Assembly (NCBI RefSeq): GCF_000439085.1
Contig: NZ_AUUA01000001.1
Location: forward strand, 372,001 to 436,000
Direction: 5' to 3'
From: Leminorella grimontii ATCC 33999 = DSM 5078
GTDB taxonomy: Bacteria; Pseudomonadota; Gammaproteobacteria; Enterobacterales; Enterobacteriaceae
Length of the DNA stretch: 64,000 nucleotides
Of the stretch, positions 52,096 through 62,776 are shown piece by piece; the first letter of the stretch is position 1, and every line of letters starts with the position of its first letter. Below the pieces are notes generated by a model. That model saw only the letters and a list, made by a program, of their open reading frames with translations, had not been told where the DNA came from and searched no databases. Position numbers and translations under genes: made by a program.

Positions 52096-55000
52096 TTAGC
52101 CGATGCGGTGCTGTTCAAACTGCTCCAACAGCTCGCTGACAAAGGTCAGGCGCTTGGGGCGAGCGCTCAGGTCGAGATTAAACCTGAGCTTGCTGGGGCC
52201 ATCGAGCTTATAGCGCTGCGGCTGTTTTTGCAGCAGGCCGATAAGGAAGGTCGGATCGACGTGGTTGCTGTCGCTGAATTCGACGAACCCGCCTTTTTCA
52301 TGCCCTTCGATGCGCCGAATTCCCAGACGCTTCGCCCGTAACCGCATGGCCGCCGTTTGCAGCAGGTTGCGGGCCGCATCCGGGAGCAGGCCAAAGCGGT
52401 CGATAAGCTCCACCTTCAGCTCGTCCAGCTCTTCGTCGGACGCAGCGCTGGCGATGCGCTTATAGAATGACAGGCGAGTGTTTACGTCCGGCATATAGTC
52501 ATCCGGCAGCAGCGCGGGAACGCGCAGCTCGAGGTCGGTCTGGCTGGCGGTCAAGTCCTCCAGCGACGGCTCTCGACCCGCCTTCAGCGCATCGACGGCG
52601 CTTTCTAAAAGCTCCATATAGAGCGAGAAGCCGATAGAGGCGATTTGACCGCTCTGATCTTCGCCCAGCAGCTCGCCCGCGCCGCGGATTTCCAAATCGT
52701 GGGTTGCTAGCGCAAATCCGGCGCCGAGATCTTCCAGCGAAGCAACGGCCTCCAGGCGCTTCACGGCATCCGGCGTCATGGCTTTTGGATGAGGCGTTAG
52801 CAGGTAGGCGTAGGCCTGGTGATGCGAACGACCTACGCGGCCACGCAGCTGGTGCAGCTGCGCGAGGCCGAAGCGATCGGCACGCTCCATGATGATGGTG
52901 TTGGCGTTGGGAATGTCGATGCCGGTTTCAATAATCGTGGTGCAGACCAGCACGTTAAAGCGCTGGTGGTGGAAGTCGGACATCACGCGCTCAAGGTCGC
53001 GTTCGTGCATCTGGCCGTGGCCGATGGCGACACGCGCTTCGGGAACCAGCTGCGACAGGCGTTCCGCCGCTTTGTTAATGGTCGCGACGTCGTTATAAAG
53101 GTAGTAGACCTGCCCGCCGCGCAGCACTTCGCGCAGAATGGCTTCGCGAATAATCAGGTCGTCGTACTCGCGAACGAAGGTTTTCACCGCCAGCCGGCGG
53201 GCCGGTGGCGTAGCGATAATCGACAGATCGCGCATGCCGCTCATGGCCATGTTCAGCGTACGCGGAATAGGGGTCGCGGTCAGCGTCAGGATGTCTACGT
53301 CGGCGCGCATGGCTTTGATGCGCTCCTTTTGGCGAACGCCGAAGCGGTGCTCTTCATCGACGATTAAAAGCCCGAGATCCTTCCAGCGGATGTCGCTTTG
53401 TAAAAGCTTATGGGTACCGATAAGAATATCGACCTTGCCTTCGCTGGCGTCCTGCAAAATGGCCTGCTGCTCTTTGGCGCTGCGAAAGCGCGACATGACT
53501 TCGATGCGTACCGGCCAGTTGGCGAAGCGGTCGCGGAAGTTGTCATAGTGCTGCTGGGCGAGCAGGGTGGTTGGCACCAGCAGGGCGACCTGTTTGTTGT
53601 TTATGGCGGCCAGAAACGCGGCCCGCATCGCGACTTCGGTCTTGCCAAAGCCGACGTCGCCGCAGACCAGTCTGTCCATGGCTGACTTGGCGCACATATC
53701 CCCCAGCACTGCGCCGATGGCGTTTTGCTGATCCGGCGTAGGGGAATAGGGGAAGGATTCGCAAAACAGCTGGTACTGCTCTTTGTCCTGCTTGAAGGCG
53801 AAGCCGGGCTTTGCCTCTCGCTGCGCGTAAATATCCAACAGCTCCGCCGCGACGTCGCGCACCTTCTCCGCCGCCTTTTGGCGCGCCCGGCTCCAGGCGT
53901 CGCCCCCCAGCTTGTGCAGCGGTGCGTTTTCCTCTGCGCCGCCGGAATAGCGGCTGATTAAGTGCAGCGAAGAAACGGGGACGTACAGCTTGTCTTCCCC
54001 TGCGTAGGTTAGAATCAGGTATTCCGCCTTGATGCCGCCGGCTTCGAGCGTTGTCAGCCCCGCATAGCGGCCGACGCCGTGCTCAAGGTGAACGACGGGC
54101 TGGCCTGGGCGCAGTTCCGCCAGGTTGCGGATAAGGGTGTCGGTATTGATCGCGCGGCGGCTGTCCTGGCGGCGAGGAGTTACCCGTTCGCCGAGCAGGT
54201 CGCTTTCGCAGATAACGGCAAGCCTGCCTTCGACGTCTAAAAATCCGTGCTCACAGGCGCCTATCATCAGGTAGTGGCCCGGCTTATCGGCCTGCTGCAG
54301 CGCGTCTATCGAGCGAGGCTTGAGCTTGATGCGGGCCAGCAGCTCCGTAAGCGTTTCGCGCCGGCCTTCGCTTTCGACGGAGAAGACGATGCTGCCGTCA
54401 AAGCTTTCGGTAAAGCGCCGCAGGTTGTCTAACGGAGACTTGCTCTGATGCTGAACGGAGAGGTCCGGCAGGGGGCGATAGTCCAGATTGATGCTGCCGG
54501 CCTTCTCTGTGACGTCGTCACTTTTTAACCGCATTTGGGGCCAGGCCTTCAGCTCGCCAAACAGCCTGTCGGTCGGCAGCCAGAGGGCGTCTGGCGGTAG
54601 AAGCGGGCGCATTGGGTCAATGCGGCGGCTTTCAAAGCGCTGGTTTGCATCCTGCCAGAAGCGTTCGGCGGCGCTTTCGATATCACCCAGCGTCACCAAT
54701 AGCGTATTGGCGGGCAGGTAGCTGAACAGGGTTGGCAGCGGTTGGCTGAAGAACAGCGGCTGCCAGTACTCGATACCGGACGGCCAAACGCCTTTGCTGA
54801 CCTGCTGATAAACGTGTTCCGGATCGCGCCTTACCTCAAAGGTCTCTCGCCACTGGCTTCTGAAAAGCTCGATGGCCGCCTTGTCCGTTGGGAATTCGTG
54901 CGCGGGCAGCAGGTTAATGGCGTCGACTTCCGTAAGCGTGCGCTGGGTATCAACGTCAAACAGCCGGATGCTGTCAATTTCGTCGTCAAAAAAGTCCAGC

Positions 55001-55542
55001 CGGTAGGGAACGTCGCTCCCCATCGGAAACAGGTCGAGCAGCGCGCCGCGAGTGGCGAATTCGCCGTGTTCCAACACCTGGTCGACGGCGCGATAGCCCG
55101 CCTGTTCTAACTGAGTGCGCAGGCCGTCTCTGGATAAGCGATCGCCTTTCTTTGTCACCAGCGCGTGGCCCATCAGGAAAGAATGGGGGCACACCTTCTG
55201 CATCAGGGTGTTGACCGGCAGAATAGTGGCGCCGTTTTGCATCTGCGGCAGTTGATAGAGGCTTAGCAGCCGCGATGAGACAATCTCCTGATGGGGAGAG
55301 AAGCTGTCGTAGGGCAGCGTTTCCCAGTCCGGCAGCGCAGTGACCGGCTTTTGGGTAAACTGCTTGAGCTCATCGTTTATGCGCAGCGCCAGCTGCATGT
55401 CGGCGGCAACGAGCAGTACCGGGCCTGGATGGCGGTCGATAATTTCGGCGCAAACGAGCGCGGAAGAGGAGCCGTATAAATGGCCGATTTGCCTGACGTC
55501 TGTGGCGCGCACGGGCAGAGTAAAGCGGTGTTGAGAAGGCAT
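52096..55542 (-). CDS. mfd: Transcription-repair coupling factor
   Basis: 1148 residues from the ATG at 55542, the E. coli length; the frame allows 15 more residues upstream. N-terminal UvrB-like part, RNA polymerase-interacting domain (LVHLEHGVGRYAG...), then a translocase with VCGDVGFGKTEVAMRAAF (Walker A), VDEEHRFG (DEEH box), LTATPIPRTL and QLRGRVGRS. It removes stalled RNA polymerase and recruits UvrA. Divergent from lolCDE. Confidence 0.97.
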   Translation of the reverse strand: MPSQHRFTLPVRATDVRQIGHLYGSSSALVCAEIIDRHPGPVLLVAADMQLALRINDELKQFTQKPVTALPDWETLPYDSFSPHQEIVSSRLLSLYQLPQMQNGATILPVNTLMQKVCPHSFLMGHALVTKKGDRLSRDGLRTQLEQAGYRAVDQVLEHGEFATRGALLDLFPMGSDVPYRLDFFDDEIDSIRLFDVDTQRTLTEVDAINLLPAHEFPTDKAAIELFRSQWRETFEVRRDPEHVYQQVSKGVWPSGIEYWQPLFFSQPLPTLFSYLPANTLLVTLGDIESAAERFWQDANQRFESRRIDPMRPLLPPDALWLPTDRLFGELKAWPQMRLKSDDVTEKAGSINLDYRPLPDLSVQHQSKSPLDNLRRFTESFDGSIVFSVESEGRRETLTELLARIKLKPRSIDALQQADKPGHYLMIGACEHGFLDVEGRLAVICESDLLGERVTPRRQDSRRAINTDTLIRNLAELRPGQPVVHLEHGVGRYAGLTTLEAGGIKAEYLILTYAGEDKLYVPVSSLHLISRYSGGAEENAPLHKLGGDAWSRARQKAAEKVRDVAAELLDIYAQREAKPGFAFKQDKEQYQLFCESFPYSPTPDQQNAIGAVLGDMCAKSAMDRLVCGDVGFGKTEVAMRAAFLAAINNKQVALLVPTTLLAQQHYDNFRDRFANWPVRIEVMSRFRSAKEQQAILQDASEGKVDILIGTHKLLQSDIRWKDLGLLIVDEEHRFGVRQKERIKAMRADVDILTLTATPIPRTLNMAMSGMRDLSIIATPPARRLAVKTFVREYDDLIIREAILREVLRGGQVYYLYNDVATINKAAERLSQLVPEARVAIGHGQMHERDLERVMSDFHHQRFNVLVCTTIIETGIDIPNANTIIMERADRFGLAQLHQLRGRVGRSHHQAYAYLLTPHPKAMTPDAVKRLEAVASLEDLGAGFALATHDLEIRGAGELLGEDQSGQIASIGFSLYMELLESAVDALKAGREPSLEDLTASQTDLELRVPALLPDDYMPDVNTRLSFYKRIASAASDEELDELKVELIDRFGLLPDAARNLLQTAAMRLRAKRLGIRRIEGHEKGGFVEFSDSNHVDPTFLIGLLQKQPQRYKLDGPSKLRFNLDLSARPKRLTFVSELLEQFEQHRIG

Positions 55543-55959
55543 ACTGTCATCAAGTCTCTTTATCAAACTGGCAGATTGGGCGGACAAATAGCGTCCGCTG
55601 GGCGCGGCGATTTGCCGCTATCCCATTCTGTCGGGTCTTACGTTTTCTTCGCCCCATTCTTTGTTTCAAACGTCATTTCAAAACGGTCAGGCGAGGATTT
55701 GGTACATATAGTAATCCAACCCTAAAGGCTTGTCTGAAAAAATAGCGGCCTGCCATCGGCGGGATTATCAGCCTACCGCGCCTAAGGTATAGAAAACGGG
55801 GATTTTTCCAGCGGCATAACGATGATAAACTTACCGTCGCCGTCGGATACCGAATGCAAAAACGACATCGAATAGCCGGACGAAAGGCCGATGTCTCTAA
55901 TTGGTCGCGCCGCTTGCCAAGCTTTGCGCAAGCGTCGATAAACTGAGTCACATACCTTA
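55543..55959. other. Divergent mfd-lolC promoter region
   Basis: About 420 bases between the mfd and lolC starts. It must contain both promoters. I saw no operator-like dyad and no credible small gene. Confidence 0.4.
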
Positions 55960-57162
55960 ATGTATCAACCCGTTGCGTTATTTATAGGTCTGCGCTACAT
56001 GCGCGGGCGAGCGTCAGACCGATTCAGCCAGTTCGTTTCCTGGCTTTCCACCATAGGCATTACGCTTGGGGTTATGGCGCTAGTGACCGTGCTGTCGGTC
56101 ATGAACGGCCTCGAACAGGAGCTTGAAAAAAGCATTCTCGGCCTGATGCCGCAGGCGCTGGTGACGACGCCTCAGGGCAGCCTGAATCCCCAAACCGTTC
56201 CCGCGACCAGTCTGAAAACGCTGACCGGCGTAACGCGCGTTGAGCCGCTGACCACCGGCGACGTCGTGATGCAGAGCGCTAAAGGCATCGCCGTCGGCGT
56301 CATGCTCGGCATAACCAAAGAGGATAACGACCCGCTGGCGGGCGACGTTTACAGCACCAGCGTATCCGCGCTGGAGCCCGGCAGCTACAGAGTGATTCTG
56401 GGCGAGAAGCTGGCGGAAAAGCTTGGCGTACGTCTGGGCGATCGGGTGCGCCTGATGGTCACCGGCGCCAGCCAGTTTACGCCAATGGGCCGCATTCCCA
56501 GCCAGCGCCTGTTTACCGTGATCGGCACCTTCGCCGCCGGCAGCGAAGTTGACGGCACTCAACTGCTGGTGAACCAGCAGGACGCTTCGCGCCTGATGCG
56601 CTATCCGACCGGCAACGTCAGCGGATGGCGCCTGTACCTGACGCGCCCGCTCGATATTGACCGCGTAAGCCAGCAGCCGCTTCCCGAAGGGCTGGTGATG
56701 AAGGACTGGCGGGAGCGCAAAGGCGAATTGTTCCAGGCCGTACGGATGGAAAAAAACATGATGGGCCTGCTCATCGGGCTGATTATCGCCGTCGCGGCGT
56801 TCAACATTATTACTTCGCTTAGCCTGATGGTGATGGAGAAAGAGGGCGAAGTGGCGATTCTACAAACCCAGGGGCTTAAGCGTCGCCAAATAATGAGTAT
56901 TTTTATGGTGCAGGGCGCTACCAGCGGCATCATCGGCTCGCTGCTGGGAACCGGCCTGGGCCTGCTTCTTTCCAATAAGCTTAATGCCATAATGTCGTTC
57001 TTCGGCATGTCGCTCGGCGGCGCGAAGCTGCCGGTGCTTATTGACTACTCTCAAGTCATTACTATCGCGCTGTTCTCTATGGGGCTGGCGCTGCTTTCCA
57101 CTCTTTACCCATCATGGCGGGCCGCCGCCGTTCAACCAGCAGAGGCGTTACGCTATGAGTGA
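55960..57162 (+). CDS. lolC: Lipoprotein-releasing ABC transporter permease LolC
   Basis: 400 residues; four membrane helices (one N-terminal, three C-terminal) with a large periplasmic domain between, as in MacB/LolC proteins. Starts [16 protein letters not shown], with [18 protein letters not shown], and ends with [18 protein letters not shown]. It releases lipoproteins to LolA. The stop overlaps the lolD start. Confidence 0.95.
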   Translation: MYQPVALFIGLRYMRGRASDRFSQFVSWLSTIGITLGVMALVTVLSVMNGLEQELEKSILGLMPQALVTTPQGSLNPQTVPATSLKTLTGVTRVEPLTTGDVVMQSAKGIAVGVMLGITKEDNDPLAGDVYSTSVSALEPGSYRVILGEKLAEKLGVRLGDRVRLMVTGASQFTPMGRIPSQRLFTVIGTFAAGSEVDGTQLLVNQQDASRLMRYPTGNVSGWRLYLTRPLDIDRVSQQPLPEGLVMKDWRERKGELFQAVRMEKNMMGLLIGLIIAVAAFNIITSLSLMVMEKEGEVAILQTQGLKRRQIMSIFMVQGATSGIIGSLLGTGLGLLLSNKLNAIMSFFGMSLGGAKLPVLIDYSQVITIALFSMGLALLSTLYPSWRAAAVQPAEALRYE

Positions 57163-57859
57163 TTCTTTATTGTTGCAATGTGTAGACCTTTGCAAAACCT
57201 ATCAGGAAGGCAAGCTTAAGACGGACGTGCTTAAAAGCGTCAACTTTTCCATGCGTCCGGGCGAGCTGATGGCGATTGTCGGCAGCTCGGGTTCCGGTAA
57301 GAGTACGCTGCTGCACCTGCTGGGCGGGTTGGATGCGCCAACCTACGGCGACGTGATTTTCAACGGCCGCTCGCTCAGCCGTATGAGCGCTTCCGAAAAG
57401 GCCGAGCTGCGCAATACTCAGTTGGGCTTTATTTATCAGTTTCATCACCTGCTGCCGGACTTCACCGCGTTGGAGAACGCCGCAATGCCCCTTTTAATCG
57501 GCAGCAAAAAGCCGTCTCAGGCGTTGGAACAGGCGCGCGCCATGCTGGCGGCGGTAGGATTGGAGAAGCGGGCAGCCCACCGGCCGTCTGAGCTTTCCGG
57601 CGGCGAACGCCAGCGGGTGGCGATCGCTCGCGCGCTGGTGAATAACCCGGCTCTGGTGCTGGCGGACGAACCGACGGGCAACCTGGACAGAAACACGGCC
57701 GACAGCATTTTTGAGCTGCTGGGCAACCTTAACCGCCAACAGGGTACGGCGTTTCTGGTGGTGACGCACGATCTGGAACTGGCGCGGCGCCTCGACAGGC
57801 AGCTTGAGATGCGCGACGGCGTGTTGAGCCAGCGGGCCAGCGTGCTGGAGGTTGAGTAA
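57155..57859 (+). CDS. lolD: Lipoprotein-releasing ABC transporter ATPase LolD
   Basis: 234 residues from the ATG at 57155 inside the lolC 3' end. Walker [10 protein letters not shown], signature [15 protein letters not shown], Walker [13 protein letters not shown]. Drives LolCDE extraction of lipoproteins. Its stop codon overlaps the lolE start. Confidence 0.97.
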   Translation: MSDSLLLQCVDLCKTYQEGKLKTDVLKSVNFSMRPGELMAIVGSSGSGKSTLLHLLGGLDAPTYGDVIFNGRSLSRMSASEKAELRNTQLGFIYQFHHLLPDFTALENAAMPLLIGSKKPSQALEQARAMLAAVGLEKRAAHRPSELSGGERQRVAIARALVNNPALVLADEPTGNLDRNTADSIFELLGNLNRQQGTAFLVVTHDLELARRLDRQLEMRDGVLSQRASVLEVE

Positions 57860-59112
57860 TGTCGGCGCTGCCTCTTTCGCTAACCATCGCCCTGCGGTTT
57901 ATTCGCGGACGGCGTCGAAGCGGCATGGTGTCGCTCATCTCCGTTATTTCGACGATAGGCATTGCGCTGGGCGTCGCGGTGCTGATTATCGGCCTGTCCG
58001 CCATGAACGGCTTTGAGCGCGAGCTGAAAAACCGCGTACTGGCGGTGGTTCCTCACGGTGAAGTTGAGCCGGAGCAACCGTTTAACGACTGGCCTGCGGC
58101 CCAAGAGCGTATGTCTCACGCGCCCGGCGTGGCCGCCGTTGCGCCGTACGTGCTGTTTACCGGGCTGGTAGAGAGCGGCACACAGCTTAAGGCCATACAG
58201 ATCCGGGGCGTCGAGCCGAAGGATGAAGAGCGCTTAAGCGCTTTGCCGCAGTTCGTGCTGAATGACGCCTGGAAGTCCTTTAAAGCCGGCGAGCAGCAGC
58301 TGATTTTAGGCAAGGGCATTGCCGACTCGCTAAACGTGAAGCAGGGCGACTGGGTAACGGTGATGATCCCCAACAATGACGGCAGCGGCGACGAGCTAAA
58401 AATAGGCCAGCCTAAGCGCATTCGCCTGCACGTTACCGGCATTTTGCAGCTTAGCGGCATGCTGGATCACAGCTACGGCATGGTGCCGCTCGGCGATGCG
58501 CAGCAGTATTTGGATATGGGTGACAGCGTCACGGGGATTGCCTTTAAGGCCGACAACGTGTTTGCCGCCAACGTCGTGGCGAAATCGGCTGCGGAAGCGA
58601 GCGGGAAGTATGCCTACTATCGCAGCTGGATTGCCTCTTACGGCTATATGTACCGCGATATCCAGCTGGTGCGCAGCGTGATGTATCTGGCGATGATTTT
58701 GGTCATCGGCGTCGCCTGCTTTAATATCGTCTCAACGCTGATTATGGCGGTAAAAGACAAGAGTTCGGACATTGCGGTGCTGCGTACGCTGGGGGCGAAA
58801 GATCGTCTTATTCGCGCCGTGTTTATTTGGTACGGCCTGCTGGCGGGGCTGGTGGGCAGCCTGTGCGGCGTGGCGTTTGGCGTGCTGGTATCGCTTCAGT
58901 TGACCGCCATCATCAAGAAAGTTGAAGTGCTGGTCGGGCACCAGTTTCTTTCCGGCGGCGTTTACTTTATTGACTTCCTGCCGTCAGAACTTCATCCGCA
59001 GGACATTATTATCGTACTGGCAACCGCCATTGCGCTGAGCCTATTGGCCAGCTGGTATCCGGCCCGCAGGGCCAGCCGCATCGATCCGGCACGGGTATTG
59101 AGCGGCCAGTAA
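57859..59112 (+). CDS. lolE: Lipoprotein-releasing ABC transporter permease LolE
   Basis: 417 residues, same topology as Lol[12 protein letters not shown]-like start ([27 protein letters not shown]), large periplasmic domain, and ending [20 protein letters not shown]. Completes the LolCDE complex. nagK follows 24 bases later. Confidence 0.96.
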   Translation: MSALPLSLTIALRFIRGRRRSGMVSLISVISTIGIALGVAVLIIGLSAMNGFERELKNRVLAVVPHGEVEPEQPFNDWPAAQERMSHAPGVAAVAPYVLFTGLVESGTQLKAIQIRGVEPKDEERLSALPQFVLNDAWKSFKAGEQQLILGKGIADSLNVKQGDWVTVMIPNNDGSGDELKIGQPKRIRLHVTGILQLSGMLDHSYGMVPLGDAQQYLDMGDSVTGIAFKADNVFAANVVAKSAAEASGKYAYYRSWIASYGYMYRDIQLVRSVMYLAMILVIGVACFNIVSTLIMAVKDKSSDIAVLRTLGAKDRLIRAVFIWYGLLAGLVGSLCGVAFGVLVSLQLTAIIKKVEVLVGHQFLSGGVYFIDFLPSELHPQDIIIVLATAIALSLLASWYPARRASRIDPARVLSGQ

Positions 59113-59136
59113 AACGATAAGACGAGGAGGTACACC

Positions 59137-60048
59137 ATGTATTACGGTTTTGACATGGGCGGTACGAAAATCGAGTTTGGCGCTTTTGACGCACAGCGTA
59201 ACCGGCTGATACAAAAGCGAGTTCCCACCCCGCGCGATGACTACCAGGCGCTGCTGGATGTCTTTACGAGCCTGACGCTGGAAGCCGACTCCGAACTGGG
59301 CCTTGTCGGCTCCGTTGGCATCGGCATTCCCGGTATGCCGGATGGCGAGACTGGCGCGCTGTTTACCGCCAACGTTCCGGCTGCGATGGGAAAGCCGCTG
59401 GCAAAGGATTTGTCGACCCGTATCGGGCGACCGGTCAAGGTTGAGAACGATGCAAACTGCTTTGCGCTGTCGGAAGCCTGGGATGACGCGATGGTCGACT
59501 ACCCGAGCGTGCTGGGGATTATCCTTGGCACCGGCGTCGGCGGCGGGCTGATTATTAACGGCAGGCCGTTCTCCGGCCGTAACCATATCGTCGGCGAGTT
59601 TGGCCACCTTCGCCTTCCCGTTGACGCATTGGAGCTGTTGGGCAGAGACATTCCCCGCGTTCACTGCGGCTGTGGCCACGACGGCTGTATAGAAAACTAT
59701 ATTTCCGGGCGCGGATTTGAATGGCTTTATCAGCACTTTTATCAGGAACCGCTGACGGCACAGGCGATTATCGAACGCTACAGGGCTAAGGACGCACGCG
59801 CACAGGAACACGTAGCGCGCTTTATCGACGTGTTGGCGGTGTGCCTGGCGAACGTGTTTACCGTGCTCGATCCGCATGCGGTCGTGTTGGGAGGCGGGCT
59901 GTCCAATTTTGATGAGATGTATTTGCTGCTGCCGGAGCGCATTCGCCCCCATTTGCTGAGCGTGGCCCGCGTGCCGCCGATTGAGAAAGCGCGCTGGGGC
60001 GATTCCGGCGGCGTTCGCGGCGCGGCCTTTCTTAATCTCGGCGTTTAA
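59137..60048 (+). CDS. nagK: N-acetyl-D-glucosamine kinase
   Basis: 303 residues, E. coli NagK length. ROK family: [11 protein letters not shown] phosphate loop, [16 protein letters not shown], and the zinc site [17 protein letters not shown]. Phosphorylates GlcNAc from cell-wall turnover, complementing NagZ upstream. Ribosome site GAGGAGG, 8 bases before ATG. Confidence 0.95.
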   Translation: MYYGFDMGGTKIEFGAFDAQRNRLIQKRVPTPRDDYQALLDVFTSLTLEADSELGLVGSVGIGIPGMPDGETGALFTANVPAAMGKPLAKDLSTRIGRPVKVENDANCFALSEAWDDAMVDYPSVLGIILGTGVGGGLIINGRPFSGRNHIVGEFGHLRLPVDALELLGRDIPRVHCGCGHDGCIENYISGRGFEWLYQHFYQEPLTAQAIIERYRAKDARAQEHVARFIDVLAVCLANVFTVLDPHAVVLGGGLSNFDEMYLLLPERIRPHLLSVARVPPIEKARWGDSGGVRGAAFLNLGV

Positions 60049-60099
60049 GACAGAATAGAGGGCCGTTATGCCCTTCAGGATGAAAAGGAGTTTTGCGCC

Positions 60100-60951
60100 A
60101 TGCGCATTCACCGACGTTTGCATCACCGTAAGATGAAGCGTGCCAGCCATAGGCTTCGGCGCATGCGCTACTATTCCGGCCGGATTTACGCGGAGTGCAG
60201 TGAAATGAAGGCCAGCATTTATCCTTCCGTTGTCGTTCTTACCGGTGCGGGCATTTCCGCCGAGTCCGGCATTCGCACCTTTCGCGCCTCTGACGGCCTT
60301 TGGGAAGAGCACCGCATTGAGGACGTCGCAACGCCGGAAGGCTATGAGGCTAACCCCGAGCTGGTGCAGGCGTTTTACAACGCCCGCCGCCGCCAGCTGC
60401 TTAGCCCAAACATCGCACCCAATGAGGCCCATAAGGCGCTGGCGAAGCTGGAGAACCTGCTGGGCAGCAAGTTTCTTTTAGTCACGCAAAACGTAGACAA
60501 CCTTCACGAGCGGGCGGGTAATCTGCGGGTTGTCCATATGCACGGCGAATTGCTGAAGGTGCGCTGCACGTGCTCTGAGAAAGTGTTTGACTGGAAGGGC
60601 GACCTTTCCGTTGACGACCGCTGCGACTGCTGTACGCCGCCGCAGCCGATGCGTCCTCACATCGTTTGGTTTGGCGAAATGCCGCTGGAGATGGGGCAGA
60701 TTAGCAAGGCGCTGGCCGAGGCGGACTATTTTATCGCCATCGGCACGTCGGGCCACGTTTATCCGGCGGCCGGGTTTGTGCGTACGGCAAGCCTGTCCGG
60801 AGCTCATACGGTAGAGTTAAATCTGGAACCGAGCAAGGTGGGCAGCAGCTTTGCCGAAACGCACTACGGCTTAGCCAGCCAAACCGTGCCTGAATACGTT
60901 CAACAAACGTTTCTTGACGCGTTTTCTTTTGACTGCTGTAAAGATAAATAG
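60100..60951 (+). CDS. cobB: NAD-dependent protein deacylase (sirtuin)
   Basis: 283 residues from the ATG at 60100, matching the long E. coli CobB form with a basic N-terminal extension rich in Arg and His (residues 1-37). Core: [29 protein letters not shown], catalytic histidine in HMHGE, and zinc cysteines (CTC and CDCC). An internal ATG at 60208 would give the short form. Regulates acetyl-CoA synthetase and other proteins by deacylation. Confidence 0.95.
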   Translation: MRIHRRLHHRKMKRASHRLRRMRYYSGRIYAECSEMKASIYPSVVVLTGAGISAESGIRTFRASDGLWEEHRIEDVATPEGYEANPELVQAFYNARRRQLLSPNIAPNEAHKALAKLENLLGSKFLLVTQNVDNLHERAGNLRVVHMHGELLKVRCTCSEKVFDWKGDLSVDDRCDCCTPPQPMRPHIVWFGEMPLEMGQISKALAEADYFIAIGTSGHVYPAAGFVRTASLSGAHTVELNLEPSKVGSSFAETHYGLASQTVPEYVQQTFLDAFSFDCCKDK

Positions 60952-60980
60952 CGTAAGAAGCCTAGGACCATAGATTAGAC

Positions 60981-61433
60981 ATGAGCTTTATTAAGATTGA
61001 TACCGTTTCACCTGACGAATATCCGGCGCTGACCGCGCTTTGGGAACGCTCGGTGCGCGCAACCCACCACTTTCTGCCTGAGGCCGACATTCTGGCGCTC
61101 AGACCGCTGTTGCTAAACGACTTTTTGCCGCAGGTGACGCTACGCTGCACGCGCAACCAACGCGGCGAGCCCACCGGCTTTATCGGCCTGTCGGACGATA
61201 AGGTCGAAATGCTGTTTATTGACGACGCCTGCCGCGGGCAGAGGCTGGGAAGGGCGCTGATGGACTACGCGGTCAACGAAGCCGGTATCCGCAAGGTCGA
61301 CGTCAACGAACAAAACCCTGATGCGCTGGCGTTTTATCAGAAATATGGTTTTAGCGTGATAGGGCGTTCCGAGCTGGACGGCATGGGAAAGCCGTATCCG
61401 CTGCTGCATTTGGTGCTGGATAACCGCACATAA
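60981..61433 (+). CDS. GNAT-family N-acetyltransferase, YjaB-like
   Basis: 150 residues. Acetyl-CoA-binding pattern RGQRLGRALMDYAV, then VNEQNPDALAFYQKYGFSVIGRSELDGMGKPYPLLHL, which matches E. coli YjaB as I recall (VNEQN..A..FY.K.GF.V.GRSE.D..GKPYPLL in pattern). Substrate unknown. It follows cobB by 30 bases and may share its transcript. Confidence 0.85.
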   Translation: MSFIKIDTVSPDEYPALTALWERSVRATHHFLPEADILALRPLLLNDFLPQVTLRCTRNQRGEPTGFIGLSDDKVEMLFIDDACRGQRLGRALMDYAVNEAGIRKVDVNEQNPDALAFYQKYGFSVIGRSELDGMGKPYPLLHLVLDNRT

Positions 61434-61444
61434 GGAATGTTGCC

Positions 61445-62014
61445 ATGGAATGGCTATTGGGATCGTTAAGGCTGCTGGGCGCGGTGCTGATTTGGGGCTT
61501 TCATCAGATGGCTGCACTGATATGCGCCGTTTATCTTTGTATGACGGCCTATTATTGGTTGGAAATTCGTCCCGTTGTTCAGACGTCGCTTGCGTCAGCT
61601 CAGCCCTATTTGAGCGATGAGCCTGTAATGAAGGCGCTGCGGGAAACGGCGATAAAAATAACCGGTAATTCGCTTGGTTATATTGTCCGCGTGATAAAAC
61701 CTCCCGCTAAAAAGCATCTATATCGTCATTTGGAAGCCGTCGTTTGGACTTACTGGTTGAGCGCTCTATACGATGACGATTCTTTGTATTCAATGACGTT
61801 GGCTAAAGCTTATTTTGGTCAGGACGCTCAGGGTAACGCCGTTTACGGCGCTCGAGAGGCGGCAGAGAAGCTGTTTCATACCACGCTGGAGAAGACCTCG
61901 TGCGAACAGCAGGTGCAGATGGTGGTTATGCTAAAGGCGCCTTCGCTTTATAAACCAGGCTCAGAGCGCTTGGTTAAAGGAAGCCAGCGCTTCATGTCCC
62001 TTTGTGCGCTTTAA
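61445..62014 (+). CDS. Uncharacterised membrane-anchored protein
   Basis: 189 residues. One or two N-terminal hydrophobic helices (residues 5-40), then a mostly polar region (SDEPVMKALRETAIKITG, HRHLEAVVWTYWLSALYDDDSL-like, AREAAEKLFHTTLEKTSCEQQ). I recognise no family. It starts 12 bases after the acetyltransferase, and the next gene begins 48 bases further, so the three may be co-transcribed. Confidence 0.65.
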   Translation: MEWLLGSLRLLGAVLIWGFHQMAALICAVYLCMTAYYWLEIRPVVQTSLASAQPYLSDEPVMKALRETAIKITGNSLGYIVRVIKPPAKKHLYRHLEAVVWTYWLSALYDDDSLYSMTLAKAYFGQDAQGNAVYGAREAAEKLFHTTLEKTSCEQQVQMVVMLKAPSLYKPGSERLVKGSQRFMSLCAL

Positions 62015-62062
62015 TCGTTACCCGAGAAATAGTTACCCACGTTACGTTAAGGAATGACGCCA

Positions 62063-62707
62063 ATGTCAACGGAGTTTGATAAGTCCTATTTTTTCGATGA
62101 AGCGAGCGAGGCTCGATATCGTATCGCTATTCCCGCAAAGTCCTTATCGTTTAGCGACTATCAGGTCGGCGGCTGGCTTGCCTGGAATAAAAAGAAATCT
62201 CATCACCGCTATTTAGGCTCCACAAAAAACGTTATTTTCGGCTTGATATGCGGCCTTCTGGCCATTCTCGCCTGTGAGTTTCTGTTTTCCGTAAAGGGCG
62301 TCAGGCTGAATCTTTCCGGCTGGTACAACGGTTCATCCGATTGGCTGTTTCGGGCGCGGAATGCTCAGGTGCTGTTTATTCTTCTCTGCGCCTTTATCTT
62401 AGGTTCTCTTCTTCGTTCTTTTGTATTTAAAAGGAGGTATCGAAAAAATCTCCAGCGGCTTTACCAAGTTAATGACAGCATACAGGGCGGTTGCCTGCTG
62501 GAGTTAACGGAAAAGGGAGTTCGCTGCGCCAATGCAAAGGCCAGCAGCTGTATTAGCTGGCAGAAAATCCAGGGCGTCATTAGCCATAACGACATTGATT
62601 ATATCTTGGTAGAAGAGGGATTGTTTTTGTGGATCCCTGCGGCGCTGGAAGGATATCCACGCGATGAGGTGCTGGCATTTATTGAGGCAAAGCGTCGTGA
62701 AGAGTAG
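62063..62707 (+). CDS. Uncharacterised membrane protein with a YcxB-like C-terminal domain
   Basis: 214 residues from the ATG at 62063 with AAGGA 9 bases ahead; an ATG at 62054 directly abuts that site. Helices near residues 59-78 and 104-122. The C-terminal part (LLELTEKGVRCANAKASSCISWQKIQGV...YILVEEGLFLWIPAALE) has the strand-rich pattern of YcxB-type domains. Role unknown; paired with the preceding membrane protein. Confidence 0.68.
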   Translation: MSTEFDKSYFFDEASEARYRIAIPAKSLSFSDYQVGGWLAWNKKKSHHRYLGSTKNVIFGLICGLLAILACEFLFSVKGVRLNLSGWYNGSSDWLFRARNAQVLFILLCAFILGSLLRSFVFKRRYRKNLQRLYQVNDSIQGGCLLELTEKGVRCANAKASSCISWQKIQGVISHNDIDYILVEEGLFLWIPAALEGYPRDEVLAFIEAKRREE

Positions 62708-62776
62708 GGAACTGCAATAAGAGCACGTTGCCCCGCCGAACTATCGGCGGGGGTATATTAAAGCACGCTGAACGCT

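Noticed and set aside
59041-60432. Long antisense frame across nagK and cobB (463 codons)
   Set aside because: Spans two well-supported genes on the other strand and shows low-complexity Ala/Arg/Gln composition.
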